Source: Corbicula japonica (lineage: Eukaryota; Mollusca; Bivalvia; Venerida; Cyrenidae). From it: a DNA stretch of 64,000 nucleotides. Below, in pieces: positions 1 through 11,226 of this stretch; the stretch's first letter is position 1, and every line of letters starts with the position of its first letter. The DNA lies in assembly GCA_038501625.1 (NCBI GenBank), contig JAZAYU010000008.1:6386938-6450937 (forward strand). Direction: 5' to 3'. The translations under genes were made by a program, and so were the position numbers. The notes under the pieces are model-generated. The model saw only the letters and a list, made by a program, of their open reading frames with translations. It made no database searches and was not told where the DNA came from.

Positions 1-64
1 TGGGTGCTGATAATTTGCATGTCAACTTTAACCATTTCCTTGCTGAATTTTTAAAATGCACTGC

Positions 65-113
65 TCCATCTTTCAGTTTTCGTCTTCTTTCCATCTTTCA
101 GTTTTCGTCTTCT
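65..113. repeat. 25-bp direct duplication
   Basis: The phrase ccatctttcagttttcgtct occurs twice in a row with a period of 25 bases, in the intron before the first visible exon. It is a small tandem duplication with no evident function. Confidence 0.7.
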
Positions 114-413
114 AAAAAAGCCCATATGGATTTGGCATAGCACTGCCCTCTTACCCAGATTAGTTGTGTTCCATTTCTAAACCTGCTTCTAATCCAATTG
201 ACATGATTTTCAGTACTGTACTGTTCCTATGCTGTTAAATTGAATGTATTGTTCTGGATCTTATTGTGTGAAGTCGATGATTTTTCTAGAATATAGAAAT
301 TCATATTATTTAATACTGTATATATAACAGGATTTTCACAGAATACATAAAAGGTGCTTCAAAGTTGTATATTTTGTATTACAATTAATATGTTTGTGGT
401 CTCAATATTTTAG

Positions 414-3400
414 ACAGACCTTCCACGTCAAGATCTTTGTCCGACCCATCATCTGATGATGGCAGACATTCCCAAGATCAAGGTTATCCAAAAGTTTACC
501 AGAGACAACATTCCCATCATGGCAGTGCTTCACCGCGCTCGCAACAATCACATCATGGTAGTCCTTCACCGCGCCCACATCACCAAGTGCAGAGTTATCG
601 GCATGGCAGTAACTCTCCGGATAAGGTAATTTCGTTAACCCTTTCCTCCATATATATGCATTTTTACGCATGTTCTACCAGTGTAGATCCAGATCTGTGT
701 CGTCTGATCAGGATCTGCACTGGTTGCATTTTTGTCAGAAATAGCCTAATAGATGGCATGGATGTGCCAGCTGATCTGGATATACTCTGTTCGCTCACAC
801 AATAAAGGTGTGTCTATGGAGGAAAGAGTTAAACTATAGTTTGCTTGTTAGCTAAATAGTGTTTGCTTGGGGTGGGGTGCATTCTTGCCATCATATTATT
901 CTGATAGCTCTGGTCACCCTCCATCAGTCATTGTGTACCACTCCTCCTGTCATAGCTCTGTTTAATGACTGCTTTTTTTATTTTACCAATGACTGTTAAA
1001 AAAGGGGTATAAAGTGTTGCATTAAAAAGGTGTACTGTTTATAGTCTGGTATCTTACAGAACATATTTCCCTTTTGATTCATTAGGTTATATCTGACAGA
1101 TGTGCCAGGTGATCTGGATCTTTTTATGCCCATGTGATAATAGATGTATATAGGGGGTGAATGGTTAATTATCATGCTTACCTTAATCTTAATTTTTTTA
1201 TTTAGCGCCATTTGAGATCATCGCCAAGCTCCTACAATACTGATTACCACGGTAACTCTTACAACTTAAGTCCTAATTCATCCCAGCGAGATTACCAGCA
1301 AAACTACAATTCAAACAGAAGGCATCAGAGCAACTCTTCAAGGACCAATATGTCCCAAGGTCCTTCCAGCTTAGGATACAGGCAACCACCAGTTTATGGA
1401 GGGAACCAGCAGCAGTATTTCCATGGCAACCAGAATGATAATGCTAGTCAGCGGGATCACACCGCAGGTCATAAGCGGAATAGAAATGGAGCTCAGCTGG
1501 GAACCAATCAAAATAGACAGCAGCAGAATTTAATCCATGGGGATAATTATGCTTATCCTCAATCTCCATCATCAAATCAACAGCAGCCATTCACAAGGGG
1601 TCAGAGCTTTGAAGGAACTCCACAGGTATTTGTAGATCCCAGTATACACAATATGGGTTTTGGATATCCTTGGTTTTATACTAACTCACCATTTAACTTA
1701 CCAGCAGTGCCTGTGGTTATGAGTTCAAGCATGGCTACATGTACAGATTATTTTTATCCATCGTTGGCTGGGTTTACAGCTAGCAGTCCACCAGTTAACT
1801 TGGTGAATAGTGGAGCAGGCTATCCACCAGTATGGTTTCCTGCTCCATTCCCAGTGCAGGTTAATGAAGACCAGTCTGGACAGGGATCCAGTAATGAACT
1901 AAATACTGAACAAGGGAGATTACTCGCTGATCTAGGGGAAACAACTGAGGTATTGTTTTGTGAAGCTTGAAATGTGCACATTCTGCTTGTTGTATCCTTG
2001 CAGCTTCCATTCTACAACTGGTTCATGCTTTCTCTTTTCATTTGTTGTGCATTTCCCTAAGTAATTTGACATTCAGTTAGGTTGATGTGCTTCAGTACAC
2101 AATATTAATTCATTGTCATAAATGATTTTAAATGCATTGATTTAATCTTTCTAAACAAGTTCTTTTACAAAATATAAATTATAAAAGTAATATATTGTAT
2201 TATGCACAAGAATAATGTCTAATGGAGATATAGTAATGCATTGTTTTTCATATATTTACAAAAGTAAATGTAGGCTTACAGATATATGAAGTTCTTCTTG
2301 TTGTCTTTCTGTTTTCCTGTAGAATGAAACAACTTTTAGCTTGACAATCCATTTTTATCTATTTAGATACCTATAAAACAAAGAAATCTTTGTTACTGAA
2401 ACTACATAAATGATATACTTTACTTCACAATTATCCTAGCCATTCCTTTGATTACTTAAAAACATCACAAACAATCAACAACAGAAAAGAACCTGAATGG
2501 TTGTAAGTATTTGATTCTGAATAATCCTCATCACTTATTTTCTTTTGTTGGTTCCTTTACGCTTTATTCCATATATAAGCCTTTTATCAGAACAGTGTAG
2601 ATCCAGATCAGCTGGCACATCCATGCACTCTCATCAGGATCTGAACTGGTTGCTTTTAGATCCATGTTTTTTTCTAACCTAGAAGTGAACGATGCAGATC
2701 CTGATCAGATGGCACAGATGTGTCTGCTGATCTTGATCTACACTGTTGGTCCATGCAATAAAGGTTTATTTATGGAGTAAAGGGTTAACTTCTTTTACTG
2801 TTTGATGTAATTTGAAATAACATGAACATATGTTCACTATGTCAAGGCTATTTGTATGTACAGCTTTAATCCATATCGCATTGATTATAGGGTGTACACT
2901 AGCCACAGATAAGACCTTTATTGTTTTCAGCTTACTAACACTTGTGCTATATTTATTCTAACACTATTCATTTTTTTCCTATATTTAACACATATTTCTA
3001 ACATTTACATATTTTTAAGTTAAACACATAATTGGGCAGTAATATTTGATGATATGAAGTGGACTTTTTTATTAAATGTCAGAACCAAAAATAACTGTAT
3101 TAATTGATTATGTTCCTAAAAACTTCCTCCCTTTCATTAGCAACCTTCTATATAACTAAGTAATTCATTGTATTTTATAAAGTTTGTTCACCCTCAGCAT
3201 ATATAATCCTGCATTAACCTGCATGCATAATATACATAACTTATTGTTGGTAAAGGCCTTTGACAACATTCTTGGTAGTAGTATCTAATCTATCTCTGAG
3301 TCAATTGCAGGTCCCAAGATCATAAAACTGAGATTGGAGACCAGTCTCAAATCACAAGAATCTGATTGCCTGAAATGGCAACCAGTTGAAATTTCAGCCA

Positions 3401-4773
3401 ATCAGATACTTGAAATTTGAGATTGGTCTCCTGGTATAGTTTTATGATCTTGTCCCAGGTATAAGGAGGCACATCTCATCCACTTTACCGTTTTAACAAG
3501 GAGACTTATTAAAAAATGAATTAAGACCTGACCCCAGCATTTTAAATACCCTATTTATTAGTAAAGAGTAACAAAATTATTGATACTTATAGATATGGTA
3601 ACCTGAATTGTCGTTCATACAACAATTATCTTTAAACAGAATAATTCATGGGGTAAAAGCAAAAAAGTTCTTAGTGATATCAAATAAAGAAGCTGTTAGA
3701 ACTGTTTCATTTTCAGGCCACAGGATACTTTCATCTTTACTGTACATTTAATTCTCAGGATAGTGTTAACTGGTTATGTTTTGATTTTGACTTTTCAGAC
3801 ATCCGAGAGAAAGGTGAATGTTCAGAGGTCGGGAACTCGAGGCAACGTGCCTGATGTAGGTAAGACTGGGTTCACGAAGTGTTTTTTCTTTAACCCTTTC
3901 CTCCATAGAAACATCTTAATGCGTGCCATCTGATCAGGATCTAAACCGTTCGCTTTTTGATCTGTTAGGTTATTTCTGACCAAAGTGTGACCAGTGCAGA
4001 TCCTGATCAGATGTGCTGTCTGATCTGGATCTACAATGGTCGCACATGTGTAAAAATGGGTATATATTATGGAGGAAAGGGTTAAAATGGGCAATTAATA
4101 GAAGAGTACATTATATAATGTTAATCATATTAAAAGCTGGTGTTACCAACATTTTTTCTTGGGACACAGATCAACATAATAAAGCCAATAGCTACATTTA
4201 TTAACGGGGTATGTTCAAGTATACATGTACCGGTATATCTTATTCCATTTTGTGAGAGTATTCCGTTAAGGATGCCTGCATACATGTATCATAATGTTTC
4301 GAAGGAAGTTATTATGGGATGCAAATGAAAATTACTAGTTCCAGTGTTGATAGTTATTTTTGACACATGGTATTTTCCAAGAAATTCTGGAATAGGCATG
4401 TTATGTGTGTGTTTTGTTAGCCAATAAATTCAGTTATTATGTAAGAGTTAAGGTCTGCAGGTTCAATGTTCAAAGGTTATAAAACTGATAATGGAGACCA
4501 ATTTTAGATCAATCCCAGCTATCTGATTAGTTGTAACTGAAAAAAACCAACAACAGCAGAACTGCCTTATCACAAGGTTGATAAGACAGTCAAAACCAAA
4601 GAAACTCAAAATAAAAAATAAACTTAATTGACCTCAACTACCAGCATTTGGGAAGATTAGCATTGAAATTCAGTGTCGAGCTGTTATGTTGAGCTCTTTA
4701 TAAAATGACCGTTATTTAATTTCTTTTAGGTATAACAGTGAAGAATGAGTACTACAGTAGTAAAGGACAGTAA
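414..4773 (+). CDS. C-terminal part of an unidentified disordered S/N/Q/Y-rich protein (4 exons)
   Basis: Four exons join in frame: 414-625, 1206-1949, 3799-3859 and 4730-4773. Each is bounded by AG acceptors and GT donors, and the last ends at TAA 4771-4773. Introns are phase 0, 0 and 1. The reading frame is already open at the first acceptor, so the start lies left of the window. The visible ~353 residues are low in complexity. The first exon has HHGS/SPR repeats (SHHGSASPR, SHHGSPSPR); the large exon is rich in Asn, Gln, Ser and Tyr, then gives an aromatic and proline-rich stretch (GFGYPWFYTN, PPVWFPAPFP); the C-terminus is short and basic, then acidic-polar, ending YYSSKGQ. No catalytic or folded domain is visible. 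Such composition is common in RNA-binding or RNP-granule proteins, but that is only a compositional hint. I do not recognise the gene. Two palindromic MITEs sit just downstream of the donors of exons 1 and 3. Confidence 0.7.
635..832. mobile_element. TTAA-flanked palindromic MITE (family A), copy 1
   Basis: The element starts TTAACCCTTTCCTCCATA and ends with the inverse (tatggaggaaagagttaa), so it has terminal inverted repeats and TTAA at both edges. It is about 198 bp, with internal mirrored motifs gtgtagatccagatc and tgatcaggatctg. TTAA targets with CCC-starting termini are typical of piggyBac-type transposons, so this is probably a non-autonomous piggyBac-like MITE. It begins 10 bases after the exon end at 625. 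Confidence 0.75.
1078..1175. mobile_element. Degraded half of a family A MITE
   Basis: Contains the right-half internal motifs of family A (attaggttatatctgacaga, tgatctggatct) and a decayed right end (tatatagggggtgaatggtt). The left half is not recognisable. Confidence 0.4.
2553..2788. mobile_element. Family A MITE, copy 2 (diverged left end)
   Basis: The left end is decayed (cctttacgctttattccata); the right end, tatggagtaaagggttaa, is intact. Internal motifs gtgtagatccagatcagc and tgatcttgatctacactg match the other family A copies. It lies in the large intron between exons at 1949 and 3799. Confidence 0.65.
3311..3457. mobile_element. GAGACC palindromic MITE (family B), copy 1
   Basis: A near-perfect inverted repeat of about 147 bp. 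Left-arm motifs are aagatcataaaactgaga and ggagaccagtctcaaatc; the right arm mirrors them, around tgatt(g)cctgaaatggcaacc in the centre. Its size and full palindromy indicate a foldback MITE. Target duplications are not clear. Confidence 0.7.
3890..4085. mobile_element. Family A MITE, copy 3
   Basis: Intact TTAACCCTTTCCTCCATAGA left end and tatggaggaaagggttaa right end, about 196 bp. It starts 31 bases after the exon end at 3859, again close to a splice donor. Confidence 0.75.
4465..4521. mobile_element. Family B MITE fragment
   Basis: Only one arm survives (ggttataaaactgataatgg, agacc, atctgatta). No mirrored arm follows. Confidence 0.35.
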
Positions 4774-5294
4774 CAGATGGTTGAGCTTGACTACACAGAA
4801 CACTGAACAGTCCTAGGTTGCAGCTTTATAATAGGCATTTGTAGATACTGTACCTCTTGCAATTGTTAAATGCCAGTAGCTGTTGTTTAGTTACAATTTG
4901 TGATGCATTGTGGGGAATTATAGGTAGTGTTCAGCTGTAGCACTGGTGATTCTGTTAGTGATTTAAATGGATATGCCACATTATATCAAATATATAGGAA
5001 GTGCAGGGAGATGAAATAAGAGAACAAAACTTACAGAATGCCTAATTTTGCCTTTTGATCAGATTTAAACAGGGTCCAAGAACATAAAACTAACATTGGA
5101 GACCAGTCTCAAATCTCAAGCATCTGATTGGCTGAAATGGCAGCCAGTGGCTATTTCAGCCAATCAGATGCTTGAGATTTGAGACTGGTCTCAGGATTTA
5201 GTTTTATGATCTTGAACACAGGACTTATTCAGACAAGAAGTCTGGGGCGGTAGCTCTAGGGATAGCTCATTATTTTTTATGTATATTGAATAAA
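4774..5294 (+). other. Probable 3' UTR of the S/N/Q-rich gene with poly(A) signal
   Basis: The sequence after the stop has no open frame. The first canonical AATAAA on this strand that I noticed is at 5289-5294, about 515 bases downstream. A palindromic MITE (5072-5217) lies inside this interval, so the transcript would carry a long hairpin if the UTR extends this far. The UTR extent is inferred; no transcript data are available. Confidence 0.4.
5072..5217. mobile_element. Family B palindromic MITE, copy 2, in probable 3' UTR
   Basis: Same structure as the copy at 3311, with arms ggagaccagtctcaaatctc and gagatttgagactggtctc around a centre of attggctgaaat. This is the best-preserved copy in the window. 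It falls before the candidate poly(A) signal of the upstream gene. Confidence 0.75.
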
Positions 5295-6193
5295 GTACAT
5301 GTCTTTATAATTAGAGATACTAACAGTATAAATTGAGATCAGAGATGCTTCTAAGAAATATCGTTTATATAGTTGTGAGCATTTAGAGGAATATGAAAGT
5401 GCATACATGTATAATTAGAGATAAACTGATAATTTAAGAAGTAGTTATAGAAAACTCAATAGGATTGTGTTAGTAAGGTGATATTTTTGTGAACTTTGTC
5501 GTTACTTATTAATTCTGTTTATTTGAAACATGTAACAGGCTGACAGCTATGGTATTGTATGTTAACAAATTAAATAATCACTATTTATATTGTGGAGCTG
5601 TGGTCTTGGGAGTATGTTTGACTTGATTGGTTTGAATCCAACTGGGGTTGAAATTTTCTTATGAATTTGTAACACCATATTTGGAACATGAGCACTGGTT
5701 TCATCCCATGATGCATAATTGATGAATGTATGCTGAATTGATGGTGTAACAATCCCTGTTTAATAAATAAACTTAAACTGTACAGTATTTTTTTAAAACT
5801 TACAAGGAAAGGTACCAAGGCTGGGCAGCATAAATTTTGAAGTTAAGTGTATGTTTGCATATTTTGTTATTTAATGACCTGTGAAATACTTAAGGTGTAC
5901 CGAGTTGCAGAGGAAATAAGTTAGGGTCACAAGTTAATTTTCTGACTATGTGTATTGTTGTTTTCATCATTTACACGTCATGTTCATGAAGAACTTTAGA
6001 TAGTGGTTGTGTTTCAAACAAATGCTTTCAGTTAAAGTGCCATACAAGTTATATGAATTAATCATTCATCACAAAAATCTCTCACCATTCATTAACCCTT
6101 GAAGTGCTAAGCACATCATTTGTCACATTTGTACCCAGGGTAGACCCAGATCAGCTTTTTACATCTGCTTAGTGTGATCAGGGTCTATATTAT

Positions 6194-6297
6194 ACAAATA
6201 AATACTAATGTTGAGGTCGATATGTAGTTTTGCGGACCTGGGTAGTGTGATATCGATCGAGGACGACATATTGACCTCAACATTAGTATTTATTTGT
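6194..6297. repeat. 104-bp hairpin-forming inverted repeat
   Basis: The arm acaaataaatactaatgttg followed by aggtcgatatgt is mirrored by acatattgacctc followed by aacattagtatttatttgt. The loop is about 40 bp. It abuts a decayed family A half (about 6090-6190), suggesting nested insertion. Confidence 0.7.
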
Positions 6298-6432
6298 TAT
6301 ATCATATACCGGGGAAGTTATCACTTTTTTCGGACTCGCGAGTACATAGCTCTCGACCAATCAGAATGCTTTAAATTCATAGGGTATATGATATTGTTTA
6401 CTATTCATTGTAGGTATTCATATAATATTTCT

Positions 6433-6643
6433 TTAAACCTTTCCTCCATAGATACACCTTTATGCATGGGCGAACAGTTTAGATCCAGATCAGCCGGCAC
6501 ATCCACATTTGTTTCATTAGGTTATTTCTGACCAAAATGCCACCAGTGCATATCCTGATCAGACGGCACAGATGTACCATCTGATCTGGATCTACACTGG
6601 TCGCACATGCGTAAAAAAGTGTATATATGGAGGAAATTTTTAA
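6433..6643. mobile_element. Family A MITE, copy 4
   Basis: TTAA edges, left end cctttcctccatagatacac, internal gatccagatcagccggcaca and tgatctggatctacactgg, and a partly decayed right end (tatatggaggaaatttttaa). Confidence 0.7.
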
Positions 6644-7419
6644 TATACCCCTGTGAACAATGAACGGACTGGCTCAAACTGGTAGAAAGATGATTCCATT
6701 ATTAATTCTGTGTATAAAATCTTTTTTGTTTTCTTTCTACCTACTTGGTACCGGATTGCATATTCTGTTGGGTTATTGATGTCTGGCACCCATGACTGAT
6801 TTTGTTTTCAGAAAAAAAAGCATGCAAATGTTTTATTATTTTCCTTTTTGTTGATTTTAAGTATGTTTTAAGAAAATGCCTTAATAAATTAATAGCTGCT
6901 TGATTATTAGTAATTTCTTTTTATCTTGCTTTATTTCTTTTCTATCTTGATATTGCTTTTATTTCAAATTCACTGTCATTAGACGCTGTCAGATTTGGAT
7001 TTATTGGAAGTACCAAAATGTATTTGTTGTTGACTGGTAGTATAATTTTGATCAAATATATTAGACTGATTAATAGTTTGTACCGCAAGTACATTAACAG
7101 TCATTTAAACATTTTATTATTAGTTTTTAAACTTGATTTCATGAAGTATGAGTATCAAAAAAGTTAAAAAAATTAGTTTTAATTAAATTTCTTCAAGTGT
7201 TGACTTGAAAAAAAACCCACAACATGTACTGAGAGTTGCATTTAAGATCAATTACGACCCAGATAAGTATGCAAGTATGTGTAGTTGCATCAGGGTCTAC
7301 ATTGGTATTTACTGCTTTATTGTGTGGATTAATAGTACATCTATAAATAATTCGTTTGGACTAAAATATTCTCTTTGATTGCTTTTTAAATATTTGTTAA
7401 AACATGTGATATATATTAT

Positions 7420-7652
7420 TTAACCCTTTCCTCCATAGACATACTTTTATTGGGTGGGTGAACAGTGTAGATCTAGTGCCGTCTGATCAGGATCTGCACT
7501 GTTTGCTTTTTGATTTGTTAGGTTATTTCTCACCAAAATGCAACTAGTGCAGATCCTGATTAGACGATTAGACGGCACAGATGTGCTGGCTGATCTGGAT
7601 CTACACTGGTTGCACATGCGTAAAAATGTGTATATATGGAGGAAAGGGTTAA
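7420..7652. mobile_element. Family A MITE, copy 5
   Basis: Intact left end ttaaccctttcctccataga and right end tatatggaggaaagggttaa, about 233 bp. A small internal duplication (attagacgattagacgg) makes it longer than the 196-198 bp copies. Confidence 0.75.
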
Positions 7653-8189
7653 ATCTGGTTGTGGATGAAAGTAGTGCGTATCTGCTGTATGAACTTTCTG
7701 ACAAATTCTATTGTTTCTAAAACGATGAAGGTAATTCTCTGTTAAACAAAGGAAGAACTCAAAATGAGAATTGACTTTAGTACTTTGAAAGTTACGAGTT
7801 TATTGCATGCAGAAAAACAAGTGTTATATGTGATCGTCCATTAATATTTAAAAATATTTACCCTTTATTAAGCTCTGTCAATAGGAATTATTTGGTATGA
7901 AAATAGTCATATGCATATAGATAATTGAATTTTACCCCCAATTCAACTTAATTCTTTCAATATTTTAAAGTTTGAAGCTTTGTATTTTAAAGGCTAAGTC
8001 TTTTTTAAGTGTATAAAAACTTCATTTTTAGTTTTCATCACTCTCAGCCTTCTTCAGTTTGGATGCAGAGCTTTTGGGTTTGTGTGTAGGCTTTCTAGCC
8101 TGGCTACATGTTACATTTACTATCTGACCACAGAGTAATAAATATTGTTTTGAATGATTTTTTTTCATGTGGAAAACTTTTAATGTAAA

Positions 8190-8410
8190 TAACCCTTTAC
8201 TGCATAAATACAGATTTTAAATAATTGATGTTTTACCAGTTTAGATCCAGATCAGCCTTCGCATTAATGCAGTCTGATCAGGATCTATACTGTTTACTTC
8301 TTGGTCAGAAATAACCATATGAAATGTAGATTCTGGCAGGACTTAACAGAAGTGAAGGCTGGTCAGGTTTCACATCAAATTTAAGCTGTTTTCTTGGAGA
8401 TAAGGGTTAA
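8190..8410. mobile_element. Family A MITE, copy 6 (diverged)
   Basis: Decayed left end aaccctttactgcataaata, internal tttagatccagatcagcc and tgatcaggatctatactg, right end gataagggttaa. Confidence 0.55.
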
Positions 8411-9352
8411 AGAAAGCTGGTGTATCTGTATAATTTGCCATTCTTAATTATTTAACTGCCTTCTGTTAGTCTTTTTTGTAAACATGTTTTGTTTACTCAA
8501 TTCATGTTTTATTACACACAAGTTTTCCATTACAACTGCTTCAATGTGACATCATTAAACAATCATTAAAACTGTTCCTTATTCAGTTACAAGCTGTAAT
8601 TACACAGCAAAATTTTTTACAACAGCTTTATTTGTGGACATTCTTAAAAATACTTCTGAATTTGATAGGTATTTATACAATGACATGGAATATTTTATGA
8701 AATTCAACAGTGATGACCGAGTTCCAAACAGATTATGGTGAATTTATCACAAGTTTAAGGGAAGATTTCTTTTGCAGGCATTTGCAGGTTATACAAATAT
8801 AATAAAAGAAACTTGTAAAGATTGTTGTAAGGAGCGATTTAATTGATGTTTATGTGTATTTGGTGGTGAATGAAATTTGTAAATAAATTATTTTGAAACA
8901 AGTTTATTTCTCTTTTGAAACAATAGTTGCTCAGTATAGTCCAGGTGATGCAAACTACTATATATGGGGAAAACAACACTCATTGACATTAAAATACTAG
9001 TTTGCCATAGACTCGAGAACCTATTGTTTTGGGGGTAGTTAAGTAGGTGTACGATCAATAAGTGACCAATAACTTTATTTTCACTTACATGTACTCGTCT
9101 TCGTAAGTAGTGGCATTTTTTTTCGATTTTTGGATCACCCTACTAATGTCAAGGTCACTGTAACTTTAATCAAAATTTGTTTTCGGTCAGTAACTGCACG
9201 ACTCGTAAAACTTTTTACGTGTATTGCTCTAGTCTTGCATAACTGTTTTCGTGTGTTTTCTGGAGGAAGAACATTCTATCTTTCTGATTGTCAGAGCTTT
9301 TCAAAGTTGTTGCATTTAACTGTCCGGCATAGAGTTTCTTTTATCTGAGCTG

Positions 9353-9474
9353 AAGGTTATAAAACTGAGATTGGAAACCTGTCTCAAATCTCAAGCATCT
9401 GATTTGCTGAAATGATGACCAACAAATGCTTGAGATTTGAGACTGATTTCCATTCTCAGTTTTGGAACCTTTGA
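9353..9474. mobile_element. Family B MITE, copy 3 (shortened centre)
   Basis: Arms aaggttataaaactgagatt and tctcaaatctcaagcatctg are mirrored by aaatgcttgagatttgagac and ctcagttttggaacctt. Confidence 0.65.
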
Positions 9475-11014
9475 GCCTAATCTGTAATTATCAGGGTAAC
9501 AAATCTGATTTTTATGTAGTTTTTCTTCAAGAACTTTCAAATTCATGGGTTAATAATCACAACAGAACGTAAATGGTTTCGATGTCATTTCTTATAGAGA
9601 CAGAGGAATGGTATTCCCAATCATATAATGCTCCTTTTAGGGTTACTGCGTGACGTTTCTTTGACCTTGCAGAACTGGCACCAGAACGTTTGGAAACTTT
9701 TATGACACATATTGCTAGTAAGGCCTAGATAAATGCAAATCCAAGCTATTGTAACACTGAAAAATTCTGTAGGTGTACTTAGTTTTAAAAAGTTTTAGAT
9801 CATACCTTCTCATTTATCGTAAAATTTTGTTTTTACCGGTATTCACCACATATACAAAAGTATAAAATGTACGAGTACAAATAAGCATCTTTACATTTCT
9901 CCTGACAGTCTAATATTTGTTCATCTTGCAAGCACGGAGAAACTAAGCGTCGTTTACTGTTCAATTATGAGTTCAGCTCTAATTTAAAGCTTATTAGATA
10001 TGATGAAGGCTGTGTCGGAGAGTGTAAAATCTGGAAGTGCCGGCTATCTCACCAATTATGTGGATCTACACTGGTCGCACTTGTGAATATTTTAAGAGAA
10101 ATTCGTACTACCATTAACATTTAACATAAACCAGAGTGTTATTCTGTCTGGATCAAAACGAATCGCTGGAGCAACCTTAGAACAGAAAACAACAATAACA
10201 AAACAAGTCAAAGCGAAAATGCATTTTTAAATACATAGATATATATTAAAGTTACAGCAGTAGAAATTAATATGTCATAACAAAATACTTTTAAGGAAAA
10301 TATACAACGTGTGTCTTTGAGCAAACAACTCTGATTACAATTTGTTAACCTTCTTCTGACTTTAATTCAGGAGATGACTTGTGCTAATATTTAAGGGAAA
10401 TGTTCATCATAATAGTATAATCCTTGAATATCTAGAATGCAAAGTATTCTAAAATTTTTATTTTCAAAATATGTGTGAAAGATAAACTGATAGGTGCACA
10501 GATAACTTAAAAACCTTTACACAGTCTAAAATTGATGGCTTTGTCTACAAAAATCATGTAAAACATTGAAGGGAATGTTATTGAGCTTATTTCCGTAGAA
10601 TGACTTCACAGCATATATTTATATTTTGATTTTGATTTAGAAGTCTTACAATCAACACGGAAGGCAAGTTGTTTTAGAGCAGGTCCAAATTTAAAACGTT
10701 CTTAACGAAACTGAGTTTCAAACAAAATGTCGTAAAAGAAATCTTAATATACATCATAACTTGAAAGATACATTTCTTGAAAGAAGCAAAATGTTCTGTA
10801 TTGTTCAAGCATCAACAAAAAAAGCAAAGCAATCATTAAACAAAATGTCATTATCAGGCCATTATTTGATCGTTCTCGTCTGAGTACAATATTGTTTATA
10901 TGTAAGCACTCACATTAACATTACTATTGTAAACTGTACAATATTCCAAGATTAATAGTGAACTTGAAATGTATGTTCAGCGCTGTGTTTATACGAAAGT
11001 AAAAATGCGAGGTG

Positions 11015-11112
11015 CTTTCTTAAATCTCAAGCAGCTCAAGCTTGTCGCCATTTCAGCCAACCAGATGCTTGAGATTTGAGACTGGATTCCAAGCTCAAAA
11101 TTTATAACCGTG
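11015..11112. mobile_element. Family B MITE, degraded copy
   Basis: The right arm is clear (ccagatgcttgagatttgag, actgga). The left arm is reduced to tctcaagcagctcaagc. It lies about 115 bases downstream of the RPTP-1 stop codon. Confidence 0.45.
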
Positions 11113-11179
11113 GAGCCAGTAGCATATTCATATAACCTGTCTACAATCATCAATATGGAAACGGAAACGGCGATTGTAT

Positions 11180-11185
11180 TTTATT
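11180..11185 (-). terminator. Candidate poly(A) signal of RPTP-1
   Basis: AATAAA on the minus strand, about 42 bases after the stop codon. Canonical hexamer, but the position is close to the stop and no cleavage data exist. Confidence 0.4.
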
Positions 11186-11226
11186 TTTTCGGACCGCCCC
11201 TGGCACATTGCGCATTCGTCAGTATG

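Larger units (their letters stand above)
5295..11226. other. Gene-free interval with dispersed MITE relics
   Basis: No exon chain with convincing splice sites or recognisable protein was found on either strand. The short open frames here are mostly inside MITE copies. The interval holds three family A copies, one other palindrome (6194-6297) and two family B copies, listed separately. Confidence 0.5.
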
